Notes under the pieces: generated by a model
What the model was told of the DNA's origin: nothing
The model's database searches: none
The model's input: the letters and a program-made list of their open reading frames with translations, nothing else
From: JACQGD01 sp045628725
Lineage (GTDB): Bacteria; Patescibacteriota; Saccharimonadia; Saccharimonadales; Saccharimonadaceae
DNA length: 22,340 bases
Assembly: GCA_045628725.1 (NCBI GenBank)
Contig: JAZQPT010000013.1
Location: forward strand, 1 to 22,340
Direction: 5' to 3'
Position numbers and translations under genes: made by a program
Part shown: positions 5,939 through 13,226 of the stretch, piece after piece
Numbering within the stretch: position 1 is the stretch's first letter
How the letters are laid out: each line of letters starts with the position of its first letter

Positions 5939-6478
5939 ATGAGCAACGATATCGAATATGAGGGTAAAGTACTTAATATTGATATACCCGATATCCAGGA
6001 CAAATTAAAGAAACTAGGCGCCACTAAACAGAGGTCATATGCTTTTCGTCGATATATCCTTGATACGATACCTGCAAAAAAAGGTCGATGGGTACGACTG
6101 CGAACAGATGGAAATAATACGACTCTTTGTGTCAAAGAGATTGCATCTAATGCAATTGATGGAACCTCCGAGTGGGAAGTTGAGGTATCAGATATTGATA
6201 CAACTTTGAAAATACTTAATAAGATCGGTCTAGAGCCGCGATCATATCAAGAAAATACTAGGGAAGAATATAAACTAGAAGATAGCCTTATATCAATTGA
6301 CACTTGGCCTAAACTAAAACCATATATCGAGATAGAAGCCGCAAACACTGAATTGGTTATCGCTACTGCAAAACAACTTGGCTTTGACGAGGATGACTTA
6401 ACTGGCGATAACACTGAATATCTATATCAGCAAGTGGGTATTGATCTGCAAAAAATCAAGGACTTAAGATTTGAGTAA
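5939..6478 (+). CDS. CYTH-domain protein (class IV adenylate cyclase/triphosphatase family)
   Basis: 179 residues. The CYTH signature ExExK appears as E-Y-E-G-K near the N-terminus (residues 6-10). It is followed by the expected alternating strands with basic residues (RRYILD, GRWVRLR, TTLCVKE) and acidic ones (SEWEVEV, YIEIEA) lining the triphosphate tunnel. Family members hydrolyse or cyclise triphosphate substrates (thiamine triphosphate, ATP to cAMP, inorganic triphosphate) using metal ions. The Gly in the third acidic position is tolerated in CyaB-like members. A good ribosome-binding site AAGGAGA lies 8 bases before ATG, in contrast to the leaderless first genes. It lies 12 bases after the radical SAM gene and overlaps the next gene by 8 bases. 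Confidence 0.82.
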   Translation: MSNDIEYEGKVLNIDIPDIQDKLKKLGATKQRSYAFRRYILDTIPAKKGRWVRLRTDGNNTTLCVKEIASNAIDGTSEWEVEVSDIDTTLKILNKIGLEPRSYQENTREEYKLEDSLISIDTWPKLKPYIEIEAANTELVIATAKQLGFDEDDLTGDNTEYLYQQVGIDLQKIKDLRFE

Positions 6479-7139
6479 TATACATAAATCCCAACCTGAG
6501 CACCCCATAAGCACACTTGTCGTTGGATGTGATGGATCAGGCAAGTCGACAATGCTGAACAGCATACAAAATCGATATGGGGATATGATAATTGAAACAA
6601 CAAGTACAGATGAGGCTAGAAAATTTAAAACCGACAATCTCTCAACCCTAATTGATAGCGATTTTATCAATAAAAGAGAAGCTTTGTATCTAAAACTCGC
6701 AACTCAAGCCTTAGGTAATGCAGACGCTTTGGAACACTCAGTAGTAACGACTAGCTCAGATTTGGTGACATTAGTATCTCATGATACAATGCGGAGCTTG
6801 ATAGGCTCAACTCCACATAGCGATACTGAGATTATTGAACAATGGCTTGCGAGAAACCAGAAGCTACAAACAAAAAGTACTGATATCATTGTCCATACTT
6901 TTTCAGACTTTACATCAATACACAATCGCATTCTAGAACGACAGAATTCCGGGGATAGTAATGAAAAATTCTGGGGATTCAACTCACCCTTCTTTTTAAA
7001 TCTCTATCAGGAAAGATGGAAATCAATCACATCCCACTTATCTCAATATGCAATAGACTTAGTATCTATAAATACCTCTACAACAAGCATAGAACAATCA
7101 ATGGTAAGTTATTCTAAAATTAGAAATAAAATTAAATAA
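6471..7139 (+). CDS. P-loop nucleotide kinase-like protein
   Basis: 222 residues starting with TTG, overlapping the CYTH gene by 8 bases. The Walker A motif GCDGSGKST lies at 19-27, after the strand STLVV, as in thymidylate- and NMP-kinase-like proteins. A basic lid-like region (RNQKLQ, then RILERQNSG) and a conserved-looking aromatic stretch (FWGFNSPFFLNLYQERW) follow. The substrate is not recognisable. Tight coupling to the radical SAM and CYTH genes suggests that it phosphorylates the same small molecule or its nucleotide precursor. The start is uncertain, since no ATG with a ribosome site lies near; TTG is favoured because it keeps the sequence ahead of Walker A short, as is usual. Confidence 0.75.
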   Translation: MSNIHKSQPEHPISTLVVGCDGSGKSTMLNSIQNRYGDMIIETTSTDEARKFKTDNLSTLIDSDFINKREALYLKLATQALGNADALEHSVVTTSSDLVTLVSHDTMRSLIGSTPHSDTEIIEQWLARNQKLQTKSTDIIVHTFSDFTSIHNRILERQNSGDSNEKFWGFNSPFFLNLYQERWKSITSHLSQYAIDLVSINTSTTSIEQSMVSYSKIRNKIK

Positions 7140-7181
7140 TCTCCTACAATAGATGGACATACGAGCGTAGGAAGTCACGGG

Positions 7182-7430
7182 ATGGGTGTTCCAAAAAATA
7201 CCTTAATTACTGCCAAGTGCATCAATCAAACTAGTGAGATTTTCTCACCAAAAATGAGAGCCATTGCATTCTATGCTGCCGCTGCACATGATGTCATTCA
7301 ACTTTGCGGGAGAACAGCACATATGGGCTACGAGGAGGGTGATGAATTATTAAGTGCCGTCTATGCAAAGGATACCTCAAGCATAGCAGTGACAATAAGA
7401 CTGCCAGGCTTATTTATGCCTGTATACTAG
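7182..7430 (+). CDS. Small protein of unknown function
   Basis: 82 residues, no family recognised. It has an Ala-rich middle (AIAFYAAAAHDVIQLCG) and no clear signal or membrane helix. AGGAAG (7169-7174) lies 7 bases before the ATG and is a fair ribosome site; TACAAT at 7145-7150 could be the promoter. An inverted repeat TCCTAC/GTAGGA spans the leader. Coding status is plausible but not certain. Confidence 0.45.
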   Translation: MGVPKNTLITAKCINQTSEIFSPKMRAIAFYAAAAHDVIQLCGRTAHMGYEEGDELLSAVYAKDTSSIAVTIRLPGLFMPVY

Positions 7431-7489
7431 CTACTTCATACAATCCAGATACTTTCACGCAAAACATCCAATACACCGGCTCTTATATT

Positions 7490-7915
7490 GTGAATTTGCT
7501 ACAAGAGCTCGTTGCGAGCGCCGACCTATTGGGAATTACTAGTCCACGTGGGCCACTGGGATCGCTCGAATTCATAATCGAAAATACTTTTATATCGGCA
7601 CAAAATTTTGAAAACGAGGCATCAACGGCAATTGCCACATATCAACGTACACAACCTAGTTTGCCTGATCTTATCACATTAATCGACAGTAGCGAGGTTT
7701 TAAAGAATATAATAGTTCACTCTATCAATCTACAAGTAAATTTCTTTAATTCATTTAGGTTTTCCGACAAAGTAATATATTCGAATAGTCAATTGCATAT
7801 CGAAGATATATATAATAAACGTAAAACTAACATTACTAAACTCGCGAAGTACGCTGATGATCTTGATAATGGTGCGTCAGTAGCCGCGACCCTTATTGAC
7901 GCTCGCCGTTTCTAA
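7490..7915 (+). CDS. Protein of unknown function
   Basis: 141 residues from GTG 7490. An in-frame TTG at 7496 is an attractive alternative, because TATATT (7484-7489) would then lie exactly 6 bases before it, as in the other leaderless genes. The protein looks soluble and mostly helical, with charged C-terminal helices (DIYNKRKTNITKLAKYADDLD). No family was recognised. It lies between the kinase operon and the EEP phosphodiesterase, on the same strand. Confidence 0.6.
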   Translation: MNLLQELVASADLLGITSPRGPLGSLEFIIENTFISAQNFENEASTAIATYQRTQPSLPDLITLIDSSEVLKNIIVHSINLQVNFFNSFRFSDKVIYSNSQLHIEDIYNKRKTNITKLAKYADDLDNGASVAATLIDARRF

Positions 7916-7950
7916 TTTACTCCATTCGATCAGCGTAAGATAGTAAATGC

Positions 7951-7956
7951 TATAAT
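7951..7956 (+). promoter_or_regulatory. -10 box of the EEP gene
   Basis: TGCTATAAT (extended -10) ending 7 bases before ATG 7964; leaderless. Confidence 0.7.
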
Positions 7957-7963
7957 AGTATCT

Positions 7964-8740
7964 ATGGAAATAAAAGTTCTAGGCTGGAATATTGGTGGCG
8001 GACTTTCACTTGACAGAGACGGACATCCTGCAGCTATCAAATCATACAATACAGATGCATTGACAGAGATTTCAGACTTTATACAAAGGCAATCACCAGA
8101 CATTATCTCTCTTCAAGAAGTACATCGCAACCGAATGAACGGAGAGAGTCAAACAAAATATATTGCAGAAAAATTAGGATATACATACTACGTCGATAAT
8201 TTTGTATCCCTTTCGCATAAGGACCCTCTACAAGATATCGGAAATTCAATCATATCTAGATATCCAATCCTATATAATATTAGTGATACTTTTACAAATC
8301 CTCAGCTAAAGGCTAAATGGGAAGATGGGTCAAATGCGATCAGTCTTGATAAAGGCTTTATAACTGCAGGTGTTGATTTAGGATCTACGGGTGTAGTTGC
8401 CATAACGAATCTACATCTTGTACCGTTCCGCCGCTTTAATGTAAGTTGTAAATCTAGTATAGTAGTCGAGTCGATTAACGAAGTCTTTACAACTATCGAT
8501 AAATCTTATGATAGGTGGATTATTCAAGGTGATTTTAATATTCACTCTCACAACCTAACGAAGCAATTCAGCGAGATAACGAATAGAAATATCAATGAAA
8601 CATCTAGTCACCTCTCCACTACACCTACTGGTTATATATACGACCATATACTCTACAGAGGAGTCACATTAAATACTAACAAGGTCTTGCGTCCGATGCC
8701 TACAGATCATTTTCCTGTTATATCCTCATTCACCCTATAG
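7964..8740 (+). CDS. Endonuclease/exonuclease/phosphatase (EEP) family protein
   Basis: 258 residues covering the whole EEP fold with the catalytic set in order: W8-N9 (VLGWNIGGG), Q51-E52 (ISLQEVH), GNSIISRYP (93-101), N149-L-H151 (TNLHL), G-D190-F-N192 (IQGDFN), D227-H228 (YDHILY) and D248-H249 (TDHFPV). The family uses Mg2+ to cleave phosphodiester or phosphomonoester bonds in nucleic acids, inositol phosphates or sphingomyelin-type lipids. No signal peptide is seen, so it should act in the cytoplasm. Its own extended -10 promoter separates it from the kinase operon. Nucleic acid or a nucleotide derivative is the likeliest substrate given the neighbours (inference). Confidence 0.88.
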   Translation: MEIKVLGWNIGGGLSLDRDGHPAAIKSYNTDALTEISDFIQRQSPDIISLQEVHRNRMNGESQTKYIAEKLGYTYYVDNFVSLSHKDPLQDIGNSIISRYPILYNISDTFTNPQLKAKWEDGSNAISLDKGFITAGVDLGSTGVVAITNLHLVPFRRFNVSCKSSIVVESINEVFTTIDKSYDRWIIQGDFNIHSHNLTKQFSEITNRNINETSSHLSTTPTGYIYDHILYRGVTLNTNKVLRPMPTDHFPVISSFTL

Positions 8741-8803
8741 GTAGAGTAGCCTCTATATATGCTCAAAGTGATGAACATGAATGGTCAGGTTACGATTATT
8801 TGC

Positions 8804-9154
8804 TTAGTATATTACTATGTCACCCGTTTTTGCCCCAAGCAGTGAAGCCCCTAGCGGACTCTTAACAGTAACTGCTTCACAACCGTCAGGTAACCTCTCT
8901 AATATTGAATCTGGAAGATCATTTGTTGTACCAGTAAGTATAAATGGCTCAAGGAGTTTAATCTCATTATCAAATGATATAAAAACAACGGACCCTAGTG
9001 TTACTCCTTCATAATCCTGGTATAGAGACTCACATACGGGTAATTCATTTATCATCCTAACTACTGCACTAGCCTGGTTCGACAGTCCGAGCGAGGACGC
9101 ATTGATCATTTCAGCCGCAGCATTGTCACGCCATATTTCTGAAGAGTCTTGCAT
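8804..9154 (-). CDS. GreA/GreB C-terminal-domain protein without the coiled coil
   Basis: 116 residues. Residues 52-116 match the GreA/B C-terminal FKBP-like domain: LGSVVFI, a central LTGT loop, then VKSPLGASLLGAKTGDIV. Full GreA has about 75 N-terminal residues in an antiparallel coiled coil that enters the RNA polymerase secondary channel; here only some 50 non-coiled residues precede the domain, so transcript-cleavage activity is unlikely. Rnk-type proteins show that this domain can bind polymerase without cleavage. It could therefore be a polymerase-binding regulator of the island. AGGTGAG lies just before the ATG. A broken small gene precedes it on the same strand, 55 bases away. Confidence 0.72.
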   Translation of the reverse strand: MQDSSEIWRDNAAAEMINASSLGLSNQASAVVRMINELPVCESLYQDYEGVTLGSVVFISFDNEIKLLEPFILTGTTNDLPDSILERLPDGCEAVTVKSPLGASLLGAKTGDIVIY

Positions 9155-9209
9155 TTACTCACCTAACATCACAGCGTTTCTAGATTGTTCCCTTACGAGA
9201 GCGTTAAAA

Positions 9210-9423
9210 TTATCCTTCAAAATCAATGATAGGTGCAACACCTTTTTTCAGCTCCTGTCGGACCCAATCGTTTCTGTCAACAATACTATCGTTTTTAATC
9301 TCGCGTTTTTCAGTCGTAGTTTTATAATTCCACTATATAATTGCTCCGAATACAACATTGTATCTGAATATCAAATCAACCTCTTGATATCGCTATCTCA
9401 ATAACCTTCTTTCTTAACCTCAT
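9210..9423 (-). pseudogene. Remnant of a small gene (frameshift and stop)
   Basis: On the minus strand an ATG at 9423 begins MRLRKKVIEIAISR, then the frame is lost. The next frame reads EVDLIFRYNVVFGAII, meets a TAG (9333-9335), and continues WNYKTTTEKREIKN... to LKKGVAPIIDFEG and TAA at 9210. The charged, protein-like sequence on both sides of the stop suggests a former protein of about 70 residues. Together with the flanking promoter region it fills most of the gap 9155-9522. No family was recognised; it may once have paired with the GreA-like gene downstream. Confidence 0.4.
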
Positions 9424-9448
9424 TTATCAAAAATTTCTAGCATCGCAG

Positions 9449-9488
9449 TCACGCTGTACCAAATTTGGAAATTATCTGTATACATCTG
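9449..9488 (+). repeat. Direct repeat upstream of the uridine-kinase-like gene
   Basis: TCACGCTGTACCAAATTTG (9449-9467) is identical to 10221-10239; similarity continues (AAATTAT, then CTG). It contains the palindrome CCAAATTTGG. Confidence 0.85.
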
Positions 9489-9510
9489 ACGGGTATGATC
9501 CTACATTTCT

Positions 9511-9516
9511 TATGAT
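9511..9516 (+). promoter_or_regulatory. -10 box of the uridine-kinase-like gene
   Basis: TATGAT, 6 bases before ATG 9523; leaderless spacing. Confidence 0.5.
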
Positions 9517-9522
9517 TGAGGA

Positions 9523-10200
9523 ATGACTGATGAGCAAATAATTGTTTACGAAGCTATATCTCAAAAGACTTTGATTATCGAAAAAGACTCCCCGATACTG
9601 ATAGTTATCAATGGCAAAGATGGATCAGGGAAAACTATGATGGCTGATATTTTTGCTGAATATTTAACCTCAAAGACAAGTCGTGAAATTATTCGCATAA
9701 GCATAGATGATTTTATGAATAGTCGAGCTGTTCGTTATACACCTTCAGAATCAGCCGGAAAGGGATGTTACGACCACATGTTCAACTTTAGTGCTTTCGT
9801 TAATAACGTATTAATGCCACTTCAGCCAAATGGAACATGGGAATACAGAACAAAGATATTCGATCATGCGACTGACTCCGAGTCGCTATCACCTATCAAG
9901 AAGGCAATCAAAGATGCAATTATCATTACTGATGGTGTATTCCTATATAAGCAAAACCTTGTAAATTATTGGGATCTAAAAATACTTCTTGATACGGAGG
10001 ATGAGACGGTCATTGAGCGTGGCGCTCGAAGAGACACCGAACGCCTAGGAAGTTACGAAGTGGCAAGACAAAAATATATTGACCGATATATTGCTAGTCA
10101 ATTAATTTATTACAATGAAGAATCTCCAGAAAAACGCGCAGATATTATTATTGATAATAATGATATTGAATCACCATTTATAACAAAATCAATGGACTAA
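9523..10200 (+). CDS. Uridine kinase-like P-loop phosphotransferase
   Basis: 225 residues. Walker A GKDGSGKT lies at 31-38 after ILIVIN; the acidic substrate loop ISIDDFMNSR follows at 60-69, a Walker-B-like strand IIITDGVFL at 133-141, and an R-rich lid (ERGARRDTERLG, 165-176) ahead of ARQKYIDRYIASQ. This order fits the uridine kinase/phosphoribulokinase-like group, which phosphorylates nucleosides or similar sugar hydroxyls. The N-terminus is about 20 residues longer than usual. The gene sits between two copies of a 19-base exact repeat (9449 and 10221), so it may have moved as a single-gene unit. The exact substrate is unknown. Confidence 0.78.
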   Translation: MTDEQIIVYEAISQKTLIIEKDSPILIVINGKDGSGKTMMADIFAEYLTSKTSREIIRISIDDFMNSRAVRYTPSESAGKGCYDHMFNFSAFVNNVLMPLQPNGTWEYRTKIFDHATDSESLSPIKKAIKDAIIITDGVFLYKQNLVNYWDLKILLDTEDETVIERGARRDTERLGSYEVARQKYIDRYIASQLIYYNEESPEKRADIIIDNNDIESPFITKSMD

Positions 10201-10220
10201 TTTAGCTCTAACTTCATAAA

Positions 10221-10255
10221 TCACGCTGTACCAAATTTGAAATTATTTATATCTG
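10221..10255 (+). repeat. Direct repeat downstream of the uridine-kinase-like gene
   Basis: Second copy of TCACGCTGTACCAAATTTG, 772 bases after the first and 21 bases after the kinase stop. One G of the palindrome is missing and the tail is shorter. Confidence 0.85.
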
Positions 10256-10341
10256 TCTTTAATACCAGGTTTGCGTAGAGCGCATTGGAATTAAGAAAAT
10301 CACCACTACGAGTAATTATAAAATTCAAGACAGAAATTTGC

Positions 10342-10347
10342 TATTAT
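10342..10347 (+). promoter_or_regulatory. -10 box of the histidine phosphatase gene
   Basis: TGCTATTAT (extended -10) ending 6 bases before ATG 10354. Confidence 0.6.
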
Positions 10348-10353
10348 AGGTCT

Positions 10354-10839
10354 ATGTCCATACTTTCAATAAGGCACGGCCTGTCAGAGGCAAATAACCG
10401 CGACAACTACGGCACGCCTGCATTTGGCAATCCCGAAGCGTCATTAATGCCAGCTGGCGTAGAGCAGGCTGTTAAATTAGGTAAGAAACTTGTCTCAGAG
10501 TTTTGTATAGATCCTGCAAATGAACCAGTCGCAGTATCAGCAATGCGTCGTTCACAAGAGACCGCCCTAGCTGCGGGATTTAAAAATCTTGTTATCTATG
10601 AAGAACTAAATGAAGAAAAGGGTGAACTGAGCGATATAGATGTTGCCAAGGCTATAGCAGACAGACGACCTCCGGAAGCCGCCATAGTAGCAGCTCGATA
10701 TTTATTACAGCACCCACCGCAAGAAAAGATATGGATTTCCCACGGCCTACTGATTGCGACCCTCTGCCAGGAGCTTGATGTCTACACAGATGACAGATTT
10801 ACGCCTAAGTTTTGCGAAGTAAGAGAACTTCCAGTCTAA
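10354..10839 (+). CDS. Histidine phosphatase superfamily protein
   Basis: 161 residues. The phosphohistidine motif R7-H8-G9 follows the strand MSILSI, and the second half of the active site is visible: R65/R66 in SAMRRSQETA, the acid region at E83-E84, and H130-G in WISHGLL. Family members remove phosphate from sugars, nucleotides or proteins, or move it within phosphoglycerate; the short length and lack of lid insertions point to a small-molecule phosphatase such as SixA/CobC-like forms. The ATG at 10354 is chosen over an upstream start because of the -10 box and because the RHG motif must be close to the N-terminus. Bases 10840-11008 that follow are AT-rich with no gene. Confidence 0.82.
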   Translation: MSILSIRHGLSEANNRDNYGTPAFGNPEASLMPAGVEQAVKLGKKLVSEFCIDPANEPVAVSAMRRSQETALAAGFKNLVIYEELNEEKGELSDIDVAKAIADRRPPEAAIVAARYLLQHPPQEKIWISHGLLIATLCQELDVYTDDRFTPKFCEVRELPV

Positions 10840-11008
10840 GTTTAATTTCATACCAATGGAACTTGGCATACAGTACGGCATGCTGTTAGCGAACAAACTT
10901 GCATGTTTATATATAAAATCTAAAAAAAGTAAACAAAACGTGTTATTTTAATAATTATTTAATATTTTTAGTATAAGCTTGAATTAGACATAACATAGGC
11001 ATAAAAAT

Positions 11009-11698
11009 ATGAAACTATTATTAGTTGAAGATAACCTCCCCCTCGCAGAGCGTATCAAAAAGCAATTATGCGACCAGCACTACCTTGTCGATGTCGTCAA
11101 TAACGGCGAAGACGCGGTAACGCACACTAGAACCGTTCAGTACTCGGGTATTATTCTAGACCTTGGACTCCCTAAAATGTCTGGCGTTGATGTTTGCAGA
11201 ACCCTACGAGAAGCAGATGTGCGATCCCCGATATTAATACTTACCGGTGAAAGTGACACGTCGAAATGCGTAGAGTTGCTCGATATTGGAGCAGACGATT
11301 ACCTAACAAAGCCTTTTAACAAAGACGAGCTGCGTGCACGCGTTGCGGCATTAGTCAGGCGTCAGCCTCAACAGCACCATAAACCGACAATTAAATTCGG
11401 CGACATCGAGATTAATATCGAACAGAGAAAGGTATACCGCGCTGGTACGTACATATCTCTTCGCCGTAAAGAATTCGACATCCTTGAATACATGGTTCGA
11501 AATTGTGATCGGATTCTCACGCGCGATATGATTATGAATAATGCATGGGAAACGACACCAAAATCAAAGTGGTACAGTACTGTCGACGTACATATCAAAC
11601 ACCTACGAGATAAGATTGATAGGCCCTATAAACAACATATCATTCACACCGCTTACGGCCTAGGATATAAAATCGAACTCCCCAAGGGACAAAATTGA
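11009..11698 (+). CDS. OmpR-family response regulator
   Basis: 229 residues. The receiver domain (1-115) has the acidic pocket E7-D8, phosphoacceptor D51 in IILDLGLP, T79 (ILTGES) and K101 (LTKPF). The winged-helix DNA-binding domain (about 128-225) has the typical YISLRRKEFDILEYM, STVDVHIKHLRDKI and AYGLGYKI blocks. It acts as a DNA-binding transcription factor controlled by phosphorylation. The histidine kinase gene follows after 48 bases and is the likely partner. The promoter may be TATAAG at 10972-10977, giving a leader of about 25 bases; no ribosome site is obvious. Confidence 0.95.
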   Translation: MKLLLVEDNLPLAERIKKQLCDQHYLVDVVNNGEDAVTHTRTVQYSGIILDLGLPKMSGVDVCRTLREADVRSPILILTGESDTSKCVELLDIGADDYLTKPFNKDELRARVAALVRRQPQQHHKPTIKFGDIEINIEQRKVYRAGTYISLRRKEFDILEYMVRNCDRILTRDMIMNNAWETTPKSKWYSTVDVHIKHLRDKIDRPYKQHIIHTAYGLGYKIELPKGQN

Positions 11699-11746
11699 CA
11701 TGATCAATCCTATCTTCAGTGACACAATCACGTCGACTAACGTGCG

Positions 11747-13192
11747 ATGAAGAATCGCGACAGCTGGCATCGTTTTTTACATCAGTTTACGCGAAGTGAA
11801 CTATTAGCTGAGTTACGGCGACCAGACAAACACAGGTCAAGCTCTCGGATTCAATCATTAGATACTCCGAAAAATATAATCATATTTATGTTTTATGCCA
11901 CGGCAGGCATAACTAGTTTAATTTTCGTACTACTGACCTATAACTTCCTTACGGGCAATAGTTATGTCCTCAGCAAGATCGGCTTAACAGTTGTGGGACT
12001 TTCATACCTATTGATTGTCAGGGTAGTTATAGCAAAAAAACGATATACTACCGCAGCATGGATGATGTTTGCGCAGTATACGGTATCGCTGATCACTATT
12101 CTTTTATCCTCGAGCATCACCACTCAATCAGTTATTTTCATGCTTGGATTCTTGACCATTCTTACAGGTGCGATAATTGGTATACGCTATATCTTACCGG
12201 TAACAATTGGATCAATCTTAGCGCTTGGAAGTTTGCAGATCGCGGGTTCTATAGGGTTTGTAGATACGAGTGGCTCGACGGTACTATCCAGAACATCTAC
12301 ATTCGTCGATATCATCAGTTACATCATCGTCTTTGTTATTCTCGCACTAGTATCGTGGCTATCCCGACGACAAATGGAGCAGTCGCTTCAAAGGGCATTA
12401 GCAGCAGAAGCAGAACTGGCACATGAAAAGAAGCACCTTGCGATTCGACTCGAAGAACGCACCAGAGATTTACGTGCCGTACAACTAAAGGAAATGCAGC
12501 AGATGTATCGCTTCGCCGAACTTGGACAAATGAGCACTGCTGTACTCCATGAACTCGCTAATCACCTGACTGTGCTTACTCTCGACATCGACGATATCGA
12601 ACAACGCTCAAACAGCACCGAATCGATAGCTCATGCAAAAGAAAGTATCGGTTATCTAGATGCCATGGTTAATCAAATGCGTAAACAAATACATGAGAAT
12701 AACGAACGAACGAACTTTACTGTATTCGACATGATTGACGAGATTGCAAAGTCACTAAAGACTAAAGCAACGAAATCCCGTATTGCAGTTACTCTCACAA
12801 AAAAAGGTAATAAAAAAGATTCCATCGTAAACGGTGACCCGCTACGACTCGCACAAATAATAACAGTCCTGGCGACGAATGCAATCGATGCCTATACTGA
12901 AATGGAAAAAATGCCATACGGCGCATCGATCGATATTTCCGCGACCATTCACGCGTCAAAAGTAGTAATATCATTTACGGATTATGGAGTGGGCATCTCA
13001 GACCTGCATCGCACTCAGTTGTTCGAACCGTTTCAAAGCACAAAAGAAAATGGCATTGGCGTAGGGTTATTTATCGCTAAAAAGATGATAGAGACACACT
13101 TTAAAGGAAAAATCTGGATTGATCCCCGACAAGACGCAACTGAATTTGTTATACAATTACCCCGCGTACAAGCCGTAAAAATAACTAAGTAA
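11747..13192 (+). CDS. Membrane histidine kinase
   Basis: 481 residues. About 40 cytoplasmic residues come first, then six membrane helices (about 42-205) with very short loops and no sensor domain outside, a coiled coil (208-258), the phosphoacceptor H268 in VLHELANHL (H-E-x-x-N form as in NtrB-like HisKA), and an ATPase domain with N box N378 (ATNAIDAY), G1 DYGVG (412-416), F box FEPFQ (426-430) and G2 GIGVG (436-440). It should sense a signal within or at the membrane and phosphorylate the adjacent response regulator. A possible ATG at 11701 is in another frame, so the start at 11747 is kept. Its 3' end faces the Clp-like gene 34 bases away. Confidence 0.93.
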   Translation: MKNRDSWHRFLHQFTRSELLAELRRPDKHRSSSRIQSLDTPKNIIIFMFYATAGITSLIFVLLTYNFLTGNSYVLSKIGLTVVGLSYLLIVRVVIAKKRYTTAAWMMFAQYTVSLITILLSSSITTQSVIFMLGFLTILTGAIIGIRYILPVTIGSILALGSLQIAGSIGFVDTSGSTVLSRTSTFVDIISYIIVFVILALVSWLSRRQMEQSLQRALAAEAELAHEKKHLAIRLEERTRDLRAVQLKEMQQMYRFAELGQMSTAVLHELANHLTVLTLDIDDIEQRSNSTESIAHAKESIGYLDAMVNQMRKQIHENNERTNFTVFDMIDEIAKSLKTKATKSRIAVTLTKKGNKKDSIVNGDPLRLAQIITVLATNAIDAYTEMEKMPYGASIDISATIHASKVVISFTDYGVGISDLHRTQLFEPFQSTKENGIGVGLFIAKKMIETHFKGKIWIDPRQDATEFVIQLPRVQAVKITK

Positions 13193-13226
13193 TTAGTCAT
13201 TACGTCGTCATCTGTAATCTGGACTG

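Noticed and set aside
9333..9335. TAG read as an amino acid
   Set aside because: The same small gene also needs a frame change, and no other gene in the window needs recoding; decay explains it better.
9102..9404. Plus-strand frame of 100 codons
   Set aside because: It overlaps the GreA-domain gene start and is antisense to the more protein-like broken gene; its composition is Ser/Phe/Ile-rich with no motif or promoter.
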